Assembly: GCA_021732085.1 (NCBI GenBank)
Contig: JAKFVQ010000023.1
Location: 1-64,000 of the forward strand
From: Candidatus Obscuribacterales bacterium
GTDB lineage: Bacteria > Cyanobacteriota > Vampirovibrionia > Obscuribacterales > Obscuribacteraceae
Reading direction: 5' to 3'
DNA length: 64,000 nt
The position numbers were made by a program, and so were the translations under genes. The notes beneath the pieces are model-generated. The model ran no database searches. It saw only the letters and a list, made by a program, of their open reading frames with translations, and was not told the DNA's origin. This document shows positions 24,850 through 35,175 of the stretch, piece after piece (the first letter of the stretch is position 1; each line of letters begins with the position of its first letter).

Positions 24850-27801
24850 TTCCAGAATACTCATCTCAAGCTTTGAGAATTCCACCGTGATTCCGTCGGC
24901 TGAACGCGCCAAATTGGAGTAGACTGGGCCTTTGGGCTGCACAGAGAAACTAACGGTTACATCTTGAACTTGCGCGCCATCAATTATTGGCTTAGCTGGA
25001 ACGGCCATTTCGAAATCGTTCTCAACTCCGCCTACACCAGAACCGATGCGCAGTGGGACCCAAGGGGGATCGTAGGAGAAAACAGTTCCGTCTGGTTTCA
25101 GATATTTAAACGACACCACAACTTTCGCAAGCCCTGAATCAGCAGCTATCGTTTTCGACTTACCTTTTATGGACATGATCCAAAGGGTCTGATCGGAGAC
25201 CTCGGTGGTAGGTGAAAAGCTCGGCGAATTCTCTAAGTCGAGGGTTATTGAGGCGGGCTTTGCAGAGCTAACTTTAACCCAAGCGTCAAGCCCCGACAAA
25301 GAGGAAAGAGCGCTCTTAGTAGTAGAGTGTGCGTCCTCAGCAGACTCAGTGTTGTTGGCGATAACTCCAACCGGCGGAGGAGAAACCAGCAAGGCTACGT
25401 TATAAGCACCACGCTGATGACCGATAGTGCTCGAGAGATCAGTATCGTACACTTGCCGGTTAGCCAGCGGAACTTTGATATCGTATCTAGTATCAGTCAA
25501 TCCGCGCGGATTTTCCACTCCATAGAAAGCCTTTTCCCATGAGTAGTCACTTACGCTAGGCAGCATATGTTCCTTGCTGGACAGAATTGAATTTCCGAAT
25601 ATTTGCAGTGGTATTACGCTGTTATTTGCCAGCTCCACATCAAACCACAATTGGTCATGTCCAGAAGTTGATGCCTGTTTCTTAGCTTCTGTCAGAATGC
25701 CTTCAGGAATTCGAATCATCGTCCACTGCCGCTGGTCGAGATTCGCCATGTCTGCTGAATAGCTCAGGCTGGACCACATCCGCTCGCCCTCGCGCTCGAC
25801 ATGACCCGGACTGGTCTCCAAAAACCTCTCAAAACTTTCTGCAAAGCAAAGGCTCGGTAGAACTGGTCCAGGTAGTTGCTCCCCATTGACAGTAACCTGC
25901 AATCCATCTGCACGTTGGCGAACACCCTGGGTATCGATCAAAAGAAAGACGGATTGTCCCGCAAGGAGATTTGCCTCCTTCATATCCATATATATGGTTT
26001 GTTTTAGCGAGCGCCCACTGCTGATTTGCTCAGACCATTCGCCAACGCGACCGTTGGCACGTTCGGGTATGACAAAGAGCGGCAGTAATGCAATTATCGA
26101 ACAGGCAGATATCCACTTCGAAATAGACTTGTGTCCCTGCATCTTATGAATAAGCAAGAACACCATTGCGCCCAATAACAGCAAGCAAGCGCTGCGCATA
26201 AATGCAGCCAGAGCCCAGCTCATCTGGAACGTCCACCTGTTAGCAAATTGCGAAATTGAATCAATAAGAGAGGGGCAATCTATTTGCTCGAGAACGAACA
26301 AACTCAAGGCGGTCAAGACAATACTTGCGCCAAGTCCACGCCACTGCGTCCTTTTCAACATTCCAGCAATGAGCGTAATGGCAGCAGCGGCAAAAATGAT
26401 GAACTCTGGAATTGAGGAAAGGTTGTAGCGCGGAACAGTTATGAATGAGAAGTAAACACAGTGGAAAGCAAGGAGTCCGAAGAGAAATGTGCGACAGAAT
26501 ACTTCGCGTTTTGAAATCTGCTGTGAAAGCGATGTGAATGCGGCGCAGGCCAAGCCGAGGATTCCGAAAAGCACAAGAAGCTGGTGATAGAGAATCTGCG
26601 AATGGAATGTGAATGGTCCAATTGCAGTTCGGAAATCGTTCCATGGATATTTGAATAGGCGCAATGGCTTATCCAACATCAAACGAGTCCAACGCACCGG
26701 ATTCTTTTTCACTGCAGAAACAGCTAGATCGCCGAAGCTGCGAGACTCAACTCCGCGCCCATCAGGATACGGATAAGATAGCCAACCTTGAATGTCGATG
26801 TTGTTTCCGATAAAGAAGTTATATCGACCGACGCGATCGACAACTAACCCGCCAGTTCCAAAAGCAAGCTTTTGAAAGCCTAGCCACGGTATGGCAATCA
26901 AAGAAAAGCCGAGCAGCAGTGGCAAAAGCCAAACGAAGCTTTTCAGCAACTTTTTCGGCTCGAACTTATGCTGACCATATTTTTGTAGAACAGTAAGCGG
27001 CAAAAGCACCAAACTAAGTGCCACCATAATGGACCGCGCAAGCTGGAGAGCAGCGCAAAGGAAGCCGCATACAAAGATCAACGGCGCGGAATTGCCACCC
27101 TTACGAAATCCGCGGACCGCCAGATAAGAGATTGCCGTTAGCAGACAAGTCGCAAAGGTTTCCGAATACAGGCGTCCGCTGTTCACAATAAATGCGGGAT
27201 AGAAAACTGCCAGCCAACCAGCTACGATGCCTGTTTTCTTGCCAAACGACTCACTTGCAGTAGCGGCAATCATCACACAAGTGAGCGCGGATACAAAAAT
27301 ATTGCCAGTGATTAACGCCGGCCAAATTCCAGTTATCGATTGGTTGGCTTGAGCAATATTTGATCCGAGCCCACCGACGACGGCAGTAATCGCGAGAAAT
27401 GCGGGGAAGACAGGGCCACTAATGTAGAAGTCCTTCATTGGTGCAAGTGTATTGCGCACCATAGTCCAGTCGCTTGCTGCTCCGTGCCCAGTCAAACACC
27501 CCCAGGCTGCGCTCCAGAAGGCAGCATTGAAGTTTTTCATGTCAAGCAAGAGCTGCGCGTTTTGGATGTATTCGAATGCATCGCAGGATGCAAAATTATT
27601 AGTGTGCTCAAATGCGAAATTGAAAATCCAGCGAACTACAAAAGCGGCCACAAAGATAGCGGAGAGAGCCAGCCATCCTGCAGCTGGAAGATCCTCTTTA
27701 TTTTGGGCATCAGAAATTGGAGTTGAGGCAGGCGCAACGGAGGTCTCTGCATTCTCTGCGGGGACCTTTGCTTTTTCTACAGTGTTGCTTGAGTGACTCA
27801 A
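24808..27801 (-). CDS. GT-C membrane glycosyltransferase (ArnT/PMT-like)
   Basis: This 997-residue integral membrane protein has about 12 hydrophobic helices in its first 600 residues. The first luminal loop contains SCDAFEYIQNA, with the acidic residue expected of GT-C enzymes that use lipid-linked sugars. The C-terminal 400 residues are soluble and beta-rich, probably periplasmic. It should transfer a sugar from a polyprenyl-phosphate donor to an envelope acceptor; the donor may be made by the GT2 enzyme at 36808. The start is TTG, 7 bases after GAGG. It lies 41 bases downstream of a GT4 gene on the same strand and is likely co-transcribed. Confidence 0.82.
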   Translation of the reverse strand: MSHSSNTVEKAKVPAENAETSVAPASTPISDAQNKEDLPAAGWLALSAIFVAAFVVRWIFNFAFEHTNNFASCDAFEYIQNAQLLLDMKNFNAAFWSAAWGCLTGHGAASDWTMVRNTLAPMKDFYISGPVFPAFLAITAVVGGLGSNIAQANQSITGIWPALITGNIFVSALTCVMIAATASESFGKKTGIVAGWLAVFYPAFIVNSGRLYSETFATCLLTAISYLAVRGFRKGGNSAPLIFVCGFLCAALQLARSIMVALSLVLLPLTVLQKYGQHKFEPKKLLKSFVWLLPLLLGFSLIAIPWLGFQKLAFGTGGLVVDRVGRYNFFIGNNIDIQGWLSYPYPDGRGVESRSFGDLAVSAVKKNPVRWTRLMLDKPLRLFKYPWNDFRTAIGPFTFHSQILYHQLLVLFGILGLACAAFTSLSQQISKREVFCRTFLFGLLAFHCVYFSFITVPRYNLSSIPEFIIFAAAAITLIAGMLKRTQWRGLGASIVLTALSLFVLEQIDCPSLIDSISQFANRWTFQMSWALAAFMRSACLLLLGAMVFLLIHKMQGHKSISKWISACSIIALLPLFVIPERANGRVGEWSEQISSGRSLKQTIYMDMKEANLLAGQSVFLLIDTQGVRQRADGLQVTVNGEQLPGPVLPSLCFAESFERFLETSPGHVEREGERMWSSLSYSADMANLDQRQWTMIRIPEGILTEAKKQASTSGHDQLWFDVELANNSVIPLQIFGNSILSSKEHMLPSVSDYSWEKAFYGVENPRGLTDTRYDIKVPLANRQVYDTDLSSTIGHQRGAYNVALLVSPPPVGVIANNTESAEDAHSTTKSALSSLSGLDAWVKVSSAKPASITLDLENSPSFSPTTEVSDQTLWIMSIKGKSKTIAADSGLAKVVVSFKYLKPDGTVFSYDPPWVPLRIGSGVGGVENDFEMAVPAKPIIDGAQVQDVTVSFSVQPKGPVYSNLARSADGITVEFSKLEMSILELPNNPLGLGLKAL

Positions 27802-27842
27802 TCTATTTCCTCTGTTTCAGACCGTTACTCCGTCTCTTCCTT

Positions 27843-29441
27843 TCAGCGCCGGCTGAGTTCTCGCTCTGCAAATTTGTTTTGAGACTGCGCATATTCAACA
27901 TTCTGTCGATTAGCCTCATCGATAACTTTCTGCAATGGATTATCTTGCTTTGAACGCACCTGATTTTCTAACCAGCGAACAAGGGCTGGAGCTTGGTCAG
28001 GGCGCCGATTGAATGGACGCGTCACAATCTTACAAACAGCAAGCGACAACTTAGCAAAGAATAGTCGCGGACGGTGCATCATATGGTGCAACCAATAAGA
28101 CAATCTGAATCGATACGACTCCTGGTACATCAAGTTGTAAATCATGCGATCCATGCAATACAACATCATTGCAGCATCGGGCACCGCTTGGTCTACAGGA
28201 CGGCGATATAGAGAGTGTTGGTTCGCACGATGTTTATCTATCGCAATGTCATAAAGTCGCATCGTTTCTTCTGCGATTTTCTTGCGCTGGAATTTATCCA
28301 ATACTCTTTGTCGAGCATTTTTACTTAAGAACTGCCTGTATTCAGGCTCTTTGATCAACTTGATGATAGCGCCAGCAATAGCTTGTGGATCACGGGGCGG
28401 AACTATCATTCCGGACTCGCCATCCTCGATGTATTCACGGGTGCCACCAGCGGAGGTGCCAATCACTGCACGACCACAAGCCATAGCTTCAAGACAGGTA
28501 TACGGCGAGTTATCGTAAAGCGAAGGCACAACAGAAATGTCTGCTGATCGATAATACGCAGGCAGCTCGCTCAAAGGAATACGAGGAATAAAGGTGACAT
28601 TGTTTTCGCATCCGGCGGCTTTCAGCGTATCCTTGAGGTCAGCCAAAACCGAACGCTGCCCCCCACTGGCGTTAATTGTGTCGTCGCCAATAATGATGAA
28701 TTGAGTTTGCGGGCATTCTTTCAAAACAGAAGGAATGGCATCAACTAAATATTGAATGCCCTTTCTCTCCTCTAAACGTCCAACGAAAAGGACCTTGATC
28801 TTGTCGTCCCTGGCGATGGTGAGCGGACCGTCGGGGCTGAACTCATCAGGGTCGATAGGATTGCGAACTATCGCAATGCTCTCAATTGGGCAAGGCAGAT
28901 CTTTCGCAACGAATTCCGCCAGGTCCTGGCTAGGGCAGGTAAGAACATCAGCTCCAGCCATCGCCACTCGCTCAAGCATGGCAACAAAAAGGTGATCGAA
29001 GGTAGCGGCAGTGTTGTGCAAATTCTCAGCGATAAACTTGGAATGAGGTGTATAAAGTCTCACCACAAGCGGGATGACGCGCGTCACAGAAGCATAGATA
29101 GACTCGGCCAGCAGCTCTGGTGATTCGGCAACATCGAAGGGCTTTGCGCGGTGCAATTCGTGAAATTTGCGCCATAAGCCAAGCGTAGTCAGCATCACAT
29201 AGCGACTGTAAGGCATGCAGCGATTGACTGCATCTAGATCGCCTTCCAATTTGTAGGGAAGCACGCGGTGAACTTTGACGCCATTATCGTCAACGACTTT
29301 TTCTGTCTCTTTTGCCAGGGCGACGACCTCGACTTCATTGCCGAGCTCCTTCAAGCCGTGCGCCAAATGACGCACAAAAGTGGCGATACCGCCGAAACCA
29401 GTTTCCGGTGGGTACTCGCGAGAAATAAGACAGATACGCAT
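27843..29441 (-). CDS. GT4-family glycosyltransferase
   Basis: This 532-residue enzyme has a GT-B fold. The N-terminal signature ISREYPPETGFGGIATFV is typical of retaining GT4 transferases. The C-terminal donor-binding part contains LFVGRLEERKGIQYLVDA and the EX7E-like motif in SLYDNSPYTCLEAMACGRAVIGT. About 130 extra C-terminal residues follow, including a short amphipathic region. It probably adds a sugar to a cytoplasmic lipid-linked glycan or exopolysaccharide. The ATG at 29441 follows AAGGAAA. It is upstream of the GT-C gene in the same direction and divergent from another GT4 gene. Confidence 0.92.
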   Translation of the reverse strand: MRICLISREYPPETGFGGIATFVRHLAHGLKELGNEVEVVALAKETEKVVDDNGVKVHRVLPYKLEGDLDAVNRCMPYSRYVMLTTLGLWRKFHELHRAKPFDVAESPELLAESIYASVTRVIPLVVRLYTPHSKFIAENLHNTAATFDHLFVAMLERVAMAGADVLTCPSQDLAEFVAKDLPCPIESIAIVRNPIDPDEFSPDGPLTIARDDKIKVLFVGRLEERKGIQYLVDAIPSVLKECPQTQFIIIGDDTINASGGQRSVLADLKDTLKAAGCENNVTFIPRIPLSELPAYYRSADISVVPSLYDNSPYTCLEAMACGRAVIGTSAGGTREYIEDGESGMIVPPRDPQAIAGAIIKLIKEPEYRQFLSKNARQRVLDKFQRKKIAEETMRLYDIAIDKHRANQHSLYRRPVDQAVPDAAMMLYCMDRMIYNLMYQESYRFRLSYWLHHMMHRPRLFFAKLSLAVCKIVTRPFNRRPDQAPALVRWLENQVRSKQDNPLQKVIDEANRQNVEYAQSQNKFAERELSRR

Positions 29442-29576
29442 CGATAAGTTTCCTTCACGATAACTGATACTTCGACCAGCATCGAGCTATTTTAGGCTTA
29501 CTTCTTGTAATCTGTTTGAGACGGCTCTTATAGAGGCGGTATCATTACATTTTTGCCTTCAGCCCATGCGGCAACT

Positions 29577-30977
29577 ATGAAACGAGTCTTACTTACAGTC
29601 CACAAATTCTTTCCAGAACACAAGGCGGGTACGGAAGTACTGACGCTAAAAGTGGCGCAGGAGCTTATACGCCGCTCATACGAGGTTCTGGTAGTAACGG
29701 CCAATCCACCCGATCAGGACGCTCGGCACGCGACCGGAGAACGAACGCAGGATTACGTTCATGACGGCGTGCCTGTTCATTCGATTGGCGAGCCTTTGCG
29801 TTTGCAGGGTTTCACATTTGCTCACGAATTCCAACACCCCGCCATTGCGGAACATTTCGCCGGAATCATAGAAAAATTTCAGCCAGATATATTGCATATT
29901 TTTCATGCGCAAAATCTTTCTTCAAGCATCATCGATACGGCTGTCGAGAAAAATTTACCAGTTATTTGTTCGACTACGGATTTCTGGTTCGTTTGCCCAA
30001 TTGTCCAGTTGAAAAAGCCGGATGGATCCGTGTGCCGGGGTCCAAACGCGATGGCGACGAATTGTTTGACTTGCTATACGCCACATTTACTTCCACCGAA
30101 ATCAGAATTCGTTGAGGCGCTGAAGAATAAGTATCCTCAACTTCAAGCGCCGCTGGATTCGAGCCCGGCGCTTATGCGCGACTTTGTCGAGAATTCGCTT
30201 TTCACCGCCTACTCAGCAAGCAAGATTCCGAGCGCTGCGGCAGCAACAATGCAGCGACCGGCGATTCTCAGAAAGGCAGCAAATAAGACGAAAGCAATTA
30301 TGGTGCCAACGCAATTGATGCGCGACATCTTTGTTGAGAATGGAATTAGTGCCGAATTGATTAGGCACGTGCCCTTCGGAATTGATAGCGCGCCGCTGAT
30401 TCCATTTCAGAGAAAAACAGAAAGTGACCGGTTGCGCATAGGATTCATCGGAACTCTTTTTGAGCACAAGGGACCAGATCTACTGATCAAAGCGGTGCAG
30501 AGCTTGCATGAGTCCGCCGCGGTTGAATTGAAGATTTATGGCGATCCTGGTCAATTTCCAGAGTACGGTGATTTCCTGAAAAACTTAGTAGCGTCAAATC
30601 CTAAGCACAGGGATGACATCAAATTCCTTGGAAGCTTCCCGAACTCCGAGCTCGGATCCGTTTTGCAAAACATGGATGTATTGGTCGTTCCATCGCGCTG
30701 GTATGAGAATACACCGCTGGTAATCCAATCAGCGCTTGCGAGCAAGACTCCACTCATTGTCACCAATCTCGGTGGCATGGCCGAATTGATCAAGCACGAT
30801 TACAACGGATTACTTTTCGAGTTAAATAGCTCAGACTCGCTCGCACACCAGCTGAACAGAATGCTTTCTGAGCCACATCTTTTAACGTCACTGCGCGAGA
30901 ATATCGCTCCTGAACGCACCATCCCGCAAATGGTCGACGACATTGAAAAGGTCTACAGAGAGGCCGGCGTCCTTTAG
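29577..30977 (+). CDS. GT4-family glycosyltransferase
   Basis: This 466-residue GT-B glycosyltransferase begins at ATG 29577 (MKRVLLTVHKFFPEHKAGTEV), which carries the GT4 N-terminal motif; an upstream TTG at 29553 only adds eight unconvincing residues. The donor-site region includes IGFIGTLFEHKGPDLLIKA and a catalytic EX7E-type segment in PSRWYENTPLVIQSALASKTPLIVT. A Cys cluster (CPIVQ, CRGP, CLTCY) at about 140-165 may bind a metal or stabilise a loop, as in some GT4 enzymes of this type. It is divergent from the other GT4 gene, sharing a 135-base promoter region. Confidence 0.92.
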   Translation: MKRVLLTVHKFFPEHKAGTEVLTLKVAQELIRRSYEVLVVTANPPDQDARHATGERTQDYVHDGVPVHSIGEPLRLQGFTFAHEFQHPAIAEHFAGIIEKFQPDILHIFHAQNLSSSIIDTAVEKNLPVICSTTDFWFVCPIVQLKKPDGSVCRGPNAMATNCLTCYTPHLLPPKSEFVEALKNKYPQLQAPLDSSPALMRDFVENSLFTAYSASKIPSAAAATMQRPAILRKAANKTKAIMVPTQLMRDIFVENGISAELIRHVPFGIDSAPLIPFQRKTESDRLRIGFIGTLFEHKGPDLLIKAVQSLHESAAVELKIYGDPGQFPEYGDFLKNLVASNPKHRDDIKFLGSFPNSELGSVLQNMDVLVVPSRWYENTPLVIQSALASKTPLIVTNLGGMAELIKHDYNGLLFELNSSDSLAHQLNRMLSEPHLLTSLRENIAPERTIPQMVDDIEKVYREAGVL

Positions 30978-30991
30978 TTGAAAGCGCTTAA

Positions 30992-31471
30992 TCAAGCCTG
31001 TCTGTGGAAAACGTCAACTCGCCTAATTGCAATTGTCGACAAGCTAAGATGTATCAAGCCCTGTATAAAGAAGACGTATTTCGGCCACTCTGGATACGGC
31101 TCTAAATCACTTATCAGAGAAGCGGTTAGACCACACACTAGGATGCTGGAAAGCATAAAGTAGACAGGAAGGTAGGCAAATCTCCTTGGTGCTTCAGTTA
31201 GAGCAACCAGAGAAAGCGGTGACCAGGCAAGAAATCCGAGTACGTAGAGTAACTGAACAAAATTGAACTCGTTCCTATTGGTCTCTAGTCCGAGAATCTC
31301 TGCACCGTTGAAAACTGCGGTGAGAAATCCTAGAACAATCCCAATTGATACGTAGGATTCGAACAATGGATTTAGCTGAACATCCCTCTTGGATCCAAAA
31401 ATTAGCCAGCAGATTCTGCCGGCGCAGAAAATGGCCCAGCAGAAACCAATAGCTAGCGAGAAACCTTCCAT
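30992..31471 (-). CDS. Small multi-pass membrane protein
   Basis: This protein of about 159 residues has four or five hydrophobic helices (LAIGFCWAIFCAGRICWLIF; SIGIVLGFLTAVFNGAEIL; LLYVLGFLAWSPLSLVAL) and no catalytic motif. Function is unknown. The ATG at 31471 places the first helix at the N-terminus; an extended frame to 31537 is Cys/Phe-rich and less likely. It is convergent with the GT4 gene, 14 bases apart. Confidence 0.55.
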   Translation of the reverse strand: MEGFSLAIGFCWAIFCAGRICWLIFGSKRDVQLNPLFESYVSIGIVLGFLTAVFNGAEILGLETNRNEFNFVQLLYVLGFLAWSPLSLVALTEAPRRFAYLPVYFMLSSILVCGLTASLISDLEPYPEWPKYVFFIQGLIHLSLSTIAIRRVDVFHRQA

Positions 31472-31697
31472 TGTGCGGAAAAAACACCTTTGATAACAAC
31501 ATAGCAAAAACACAAAGGACTTAGCTCTAGAAGACACAGTAACGAGAGCGATTACAAATTTCTCATCTTCAATATTGAACTTTTTGGACAGTCCTGCCGA
31601 CTAACGGATAGGAGTAGAGATTTCGCGTGGGCAAACGAAACTTTTGACCGTGGCGCGTGTATCTAATGGTGTACGGGGCTGGTCGGGACGGTTGGTT

Positions 31698-32954
31698 ATG
31701 ACAACTCAAACTATAGTTAAATGCGCAAACTGCAACGGACTGAACGCTCATGGGCTGCCGTTTTGTATGTTTTGTGGAAGCAGCTTGGTCGGCACTGACG
31801 ACGTGAAATTGATAAGTCCGCGGCCATGCAATGCCTGTAGTGTGGTGAACCCGCTCAGCCAAAAATATTGCGTCAGCTGCGGAGCCACGATGAATCCGTC
31901 GCGAGAACACACTGTGTTAGTGCAGCAAAAACCGGCATTGGCTCTAAGCTCACCAAGATCGAAACAGAGAGAAAAGAAGCAGCGGGCAGAGAGAAAGACA
32001 CGCCAAGCTATAATCAGTGCGGCTGCCGCCGTTGGAATTGTTGGGTTGCTGGTGGGTGGCGCTTACCTCTATTCCCAAAATCAAACAGCGCAGAACACCG
32101 GGTTGCTCGTTTACGCGTCGCCTTCAGGGGCAGATGTTTTTGTTGAGGACTCTCACAACTGTTTAGTGAAAAGTGGAAAAATAAAATCGAACGGAGAACT
32201 TCTTCTTAAAGGAATGGCTGCCGGCCGCTATTCTCTAACGGTGAGCAAACTTGGATACAAACCAAACGAGCAATCCGTTGTATTGGTTTCAAACAAGATC
32301 GCTTCAATTGGCATCCCGGAGCGAATTGATCTGCTATCACTAGATCCGACGCCTTCACCAGCTGGCATTATCGCCAGCTCCACGTCCGCCGCTGTGCCAA
32401 TCTCAAAAAATGGAAATTCGGCAATATCCACAATCAAATCATCTCAGCCGGCTAGGAGCGAAGTGCCGAGCTCCAAGATCGCGCAATCGAGTGGGGACTT
32501 CCGCAAGAAACCATTGCCCGAGCCAGAGGCAAGGGGCGCGAAATCCATCACCGAAACAAGGAAAGCAATACCAGAACTAGAACATAAAAACAGCGAGACG
32601 GCGACCACGACTTTGCAAGGCGAAAATGAAGAAGTTGCTACAAGCGACGATCCACCATCCACACAGCAAGCTCTGCCAAACGACGAACCATTCATTCCGA
32701 ACAAATTCATGCGTCGGCGAATGCAGAATCCGCATATGGACCGCCGATTTGCTCAAGGACTCAATGGACCATTTCGCGCCGTTGGCTACCCCACAATCCT
32801 GCCTGGCAATCCACCTTTTGATGAAGCAAATGCGCAACGGTCACTCAATGATCCAGACAGCCCGGCCCATAGCAAACGATTCAGGCCGAACATCCACCAA
32901 TTTATGAAAATGATTCAAAACCAGCCACTCAGACCAACAGCTGAGAATCGATAA
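31698..32954 (+). CDS. Zinc-ribbon, single-TM, PEGA-domain protein
   Basis: This 418-residue protein has a clear domain order. Two zinc ribbons (CANCNGLN...CMFCG and CNACSVVN...CVSCG) occupy about residues 1-65. A basic linker and a TM helix (ISAAAAVGIVGLLVGGAYLY) lie near 112-132. A PEGA domain (VYASPSGADVFVED...GRYSLTVSKLGYKP) at about 137-205 is followed by a long Ser/Pro-rich tail, probably extracytoplasmic. PEGA domains are surface-layer or receptor modules in other bacteria. ATG 31698 directly precedes the first ribbon; the longer frame from 31644 adds no recognisable sequence. Confidence 0.8.
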   Translation: MTTQTIVKCANCNGLNAHGLPFCMFCGSSLVGTDDVKLISPRPCNACSVVNPLSQKYCVSCGATMNPSREHTVLVQQKPALALSSPRSKQREKKQRAERKTRQAIISAAAAVGIVGLLVGGAYLYSQNQTAQNTGLLVYASPSGADVFVEDSHNCLVKSGKIKSNGELLLKGMAAGRYSLTVSKLGYKPNEQSVVLVSNKIASIGIPERIDLLSLDPTPSPAGIIASSTSAAVPISKNGNSAISTIKSSQPARSEVPSSKIAQSSGDFRKKPLPEPEARGAKSITETRKAIPELEHKNSETATTTLQGENEEVATSDDPPSTQQALPNDEPFIPNKFMRRRMQNPHMDRRFAQGLNGPFRAVGYPTILPGNPPFDEANAQRSLNDPDSPAHSKRFRPNIHQFMKMIQNQPLRPTAENR

Positions 32955-32993
32955 CAGCTAGCCATTGGAGTGGGACCTCATTTCCCGGCACTC

Positions 32994-34676
32994 TCACTTG
33001 AGAGAAGCTTCAACAGCATCCTTCATCGAGAAGGGAAGCTTTATCTCACTTTGCTGCTCCGGCAAGTTCCGAATCAAACGCTGAATTTCGGAGACCGAAG
33101 CACCATAGCTGACGTTCCAGTTCTCCTTATACGCAGCCGCTGTATGAACTGAAACAATCTCGCCCTTCGAATTCACCACAGGTCCACCTGAATTGCCGCA
33201 ACGCGTGTATGCGAAATAGGCGTTTTCCGGATAGATTCTCCCGACAAACGCATTCTTTTTCTCGATGTTACTTTTGACGAAACGTTGCGTCGGCTCGACG
33301 CGATGGTATAAGCCGGGAGACACGAACATATTGTCGTTGCCAGCCGGATGACCGAACACGAATATTTTTTCACCATCATCCACTTTGCGCCCGGCCAATG
33401 GCAGCGGCTTAAACTCCTTTGCTGGAACATCTATTTTGATCAAAGCCATATCAGTGTTGAGATCATGCGAAAGCAATCGCGCCGGATAGAGGTCACCGCT
33501 TGCGGTGCGCACAGACAACTTCGTAGCGTCGAAAACAGCATGCAACGCAGTTGCAATAGTTCCATTGCTATTAACGAATGCGCCCGAGCCGTTCCAGGTG
33601 TCAGCCACGTTTCGTTCGTTCACGGCTTCGACTTTCACCACAGACTCTCGAACATCACTGTATAACTTCGCCATCGGATCATCCTTATGCCTTGTGCTAA
33701 GCAGTACCTTGCGATTCTGCCTCTCTAAGACAGGGATCTTTATATAGTCCGGACCCAGATTATGCGAGAGATGCTTCTCCTGAATGCCAGCAATGGTCGG
33801 TCTGTCGTTAGCCATTGTTTCTATGACCTGCCTAAAATACTTCGGTCGGAAGTTGATTTTGCTCGGCGGTGAATTCAAAAATGTGTTTATAGCTTCCTTT
33901 GTCAATTTGGGCACGAAATAGGACGGATCGCCGTACGACATTTCCGTAGTCATGCGCAGCTCTGGAATTACCAGCTCGTCGGAGATCGGTGGATTCTTCT
34001 GCGGAGCAGGCGCTTCTGGTAGAGGCGAGTTCCTGTTGCTGCGCGTTAACTGCCCGGCACTCATCGAATCGGAAAGCGCCCGATTGCTGATTTCACGCGG
34101 AGATATACCCGCCAATCCATCGTTGAAGCTATCGCGTGCTTTTAGTGCCGGTCCTGTACGTTCTAGCTGAGCTTTGCGCATCCAGCCAATGCCGGTCGAA
34201 GTACAATGTGCGGCTCCGGCACCAGCAGCCATCAAAAGCGTCTCAACCGCTACTGGACCCAAAGCTTCGGCTACCCGCTTCTGTGCTAAGTCTGGATTGT
34301 GCTCCGCAACTTGAAGCGCCCCACAGGCTTCTTGAACGCCTCCGAAAGCCTCTTGTCCCAATTTGAGAACACTCATCCCACTCAACATTGCCGCAGGAAT
34401 AGCGATGCACTTTGGAGCAACATTCAAAGCCAGCCCAAGCGCTACACCACCAGCAAAATGAAAGGCTGACCCCAATGGATCAGCGGTCATCTTTGATATT
34501 CCATGGGTCTTAACACCATCGAAAATCCCCGCTGCAAGAATTCCAGCCTGCTGTGACGGACTCGCATTCTCTTTCGAACAACTCAACAGGTTTGCCCCAG
34601 CAAAATCGTCAAGCAAACGCTGCCTAGCAGCATCATTTGCGTTAGGCCGTTCCGAAAGATCTGAAATCAATTCCAT
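32994..34676 (-). CDS. Trypsin-like serine protease without PDZ domain
   Basis: This 560-residue protein has a C-terminal trypsin-fold (S1C/HtrA-like) domain. The triad is visible: His in ATALHAVFD (about 378), Asp in DMALIKID (about 406) and Ser in GNSGGPV (about 495). No PDZ domain follows. The N-terminal 200 residues include a hydrophobic Ala/Gly-rich stretch (AGGVALGLALNVAPKCIAIPAAMLS is split in two helices) that may anchor it to a membrane. ATG 34676 has GGTGA 7 bases upstream; the frame continues to 34769, close to the toxin-antitoxin region. The role is unknown. Confidence 0.82.
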   Translation of the reverse strand: MELISDLSERPNANDAARQRLLDDFAGANLLSCSKENASPSQQAGILAAGIFDGVKTHGISKMTADPLGSAFHFAGGVALGLALNVAPKCIAIPAAMLSGMSVLKLGQEAFGGVQEACGALQVAEHNPDLAQKRVAEALGPVAVETLLMAAGAGAAHCTSTGIGWMRKAQLERTGPALKARDSFNDGLAGISPREISNRALSDSMSAGQLTRSNRNSPLPEAPAPQKNPPISDELVIPELRMTTEMSYGDPSYFVPKLTKEAINTFLNSPPSKINFRPKYFRQVIETMANDRPTIAGIQEKHLSHNLGPDYIKIPVLERQNRKVLLSTRHKDDPMAKLYSDVRESVVKVEAVNERNVADTWNGSGAFVNSNGTIATALHAVFDATKLSVRTASGDLYPARLLSHDLNTDMALIKIDVPAKEFKPLPLAGRKVDDGEKIFVFGHPAGNDNMFVSPGLYHRVEPTQRFVKSNIEKKNAFVGRIYPENAYFAYTRCGNSGGPVVNSKGEIVSVHTAAAYKENWNVSYGASVSEIQRLIRNLPEQQSEIKLPFSMKDAVEASLK

Positions 34677-34817
34677 ATGCACGTCACCACAGGGCTTTTC
34701 GCCATTCTCCTCGGCCACACGGAAAACGCCATGCGGAAACTGCGATCTGAATGCGTAGAACCCCAGCAAGCCAATGCTTGCAAAGCTTGCGCTATCCTAT
34801 GGCGAATATCCAGTCGA

Positions 34818-34836
34818 CGTATTATACTGTAATACG
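34818..34836 (+). promoter_or_regulatory. Palindromic operator and promoter of the toxin-antitoxin pair
   Basis: CGTATTA-TACTG-TAATACG is a perfect 7-bp inverted repeat with a 5-base centre, 21 bases before the antitoxin ATG. A -10-like TATACT at 34823-34828 lies inside it. A related half-site (ATATTACG) occurs downstream. Ribbon-helix-helix antitoxins commonly repress their own promoter through such sites. Confidence 0.6.
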
Positions 34837-34857
34837 AGATATTACGGAGCTTCAGAA

Positions 34858-35175
34858 ATGAATACGATCAGCGCAAAATTCAGCGACGATGACCATCAGA
34901 AGCTAAATCAAATTTGTGAGGCTTTGCACATTGATAAAAGTGAGGCTTTGCGGCGCTCAGTGCAGCAGGCCTGGCTAGCTTTACAGCTGGGACGCACCTT
35001 TCTGGAACGCGCAGGCGGACATCCAAAGCATCTACTAAATGCCGATAAGCCAGTGGGTTCCGATAAGGCTAGCCGACGAAAGGAGATTTCCAAATATCTG
35101 GACGAGAAACGAGACAAACAGAAGGCTTACCGTGATCAACTTAAGAAAAGGATCAACGACAGGTCATCAAGCTAA
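34858..35175 (+). CDS. Ribbon-helix-helix antitoxin
   Basis: This 105-residue protein has an N-terminal ribbon-helix-helix fold (NTISAKFSDDDHQKLNQIC...DKSEALRRSVQQAW), typical of CopG/VapB-type DNA-binding antitoxins. The Lys/Arg-rich C-terminus probably wraps the toxin. ATG 34858 precedes the DNA-binding strand; the upstream in-frame ATG at 34774 would place coding sequence over the operator. The stop overlaps the toxin start by one base (TAATG), so translation is coupled. Confidence 0.8.
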   Translation: MNTISAKFSDDDHQKLNQICEALHIDKSEALRRSVQQAWLALQLGRTFLERAGGHPKHLLNADKPVGSDKASRRKEISKYLDEKRDKQKAYRDQLKKRINDRSSS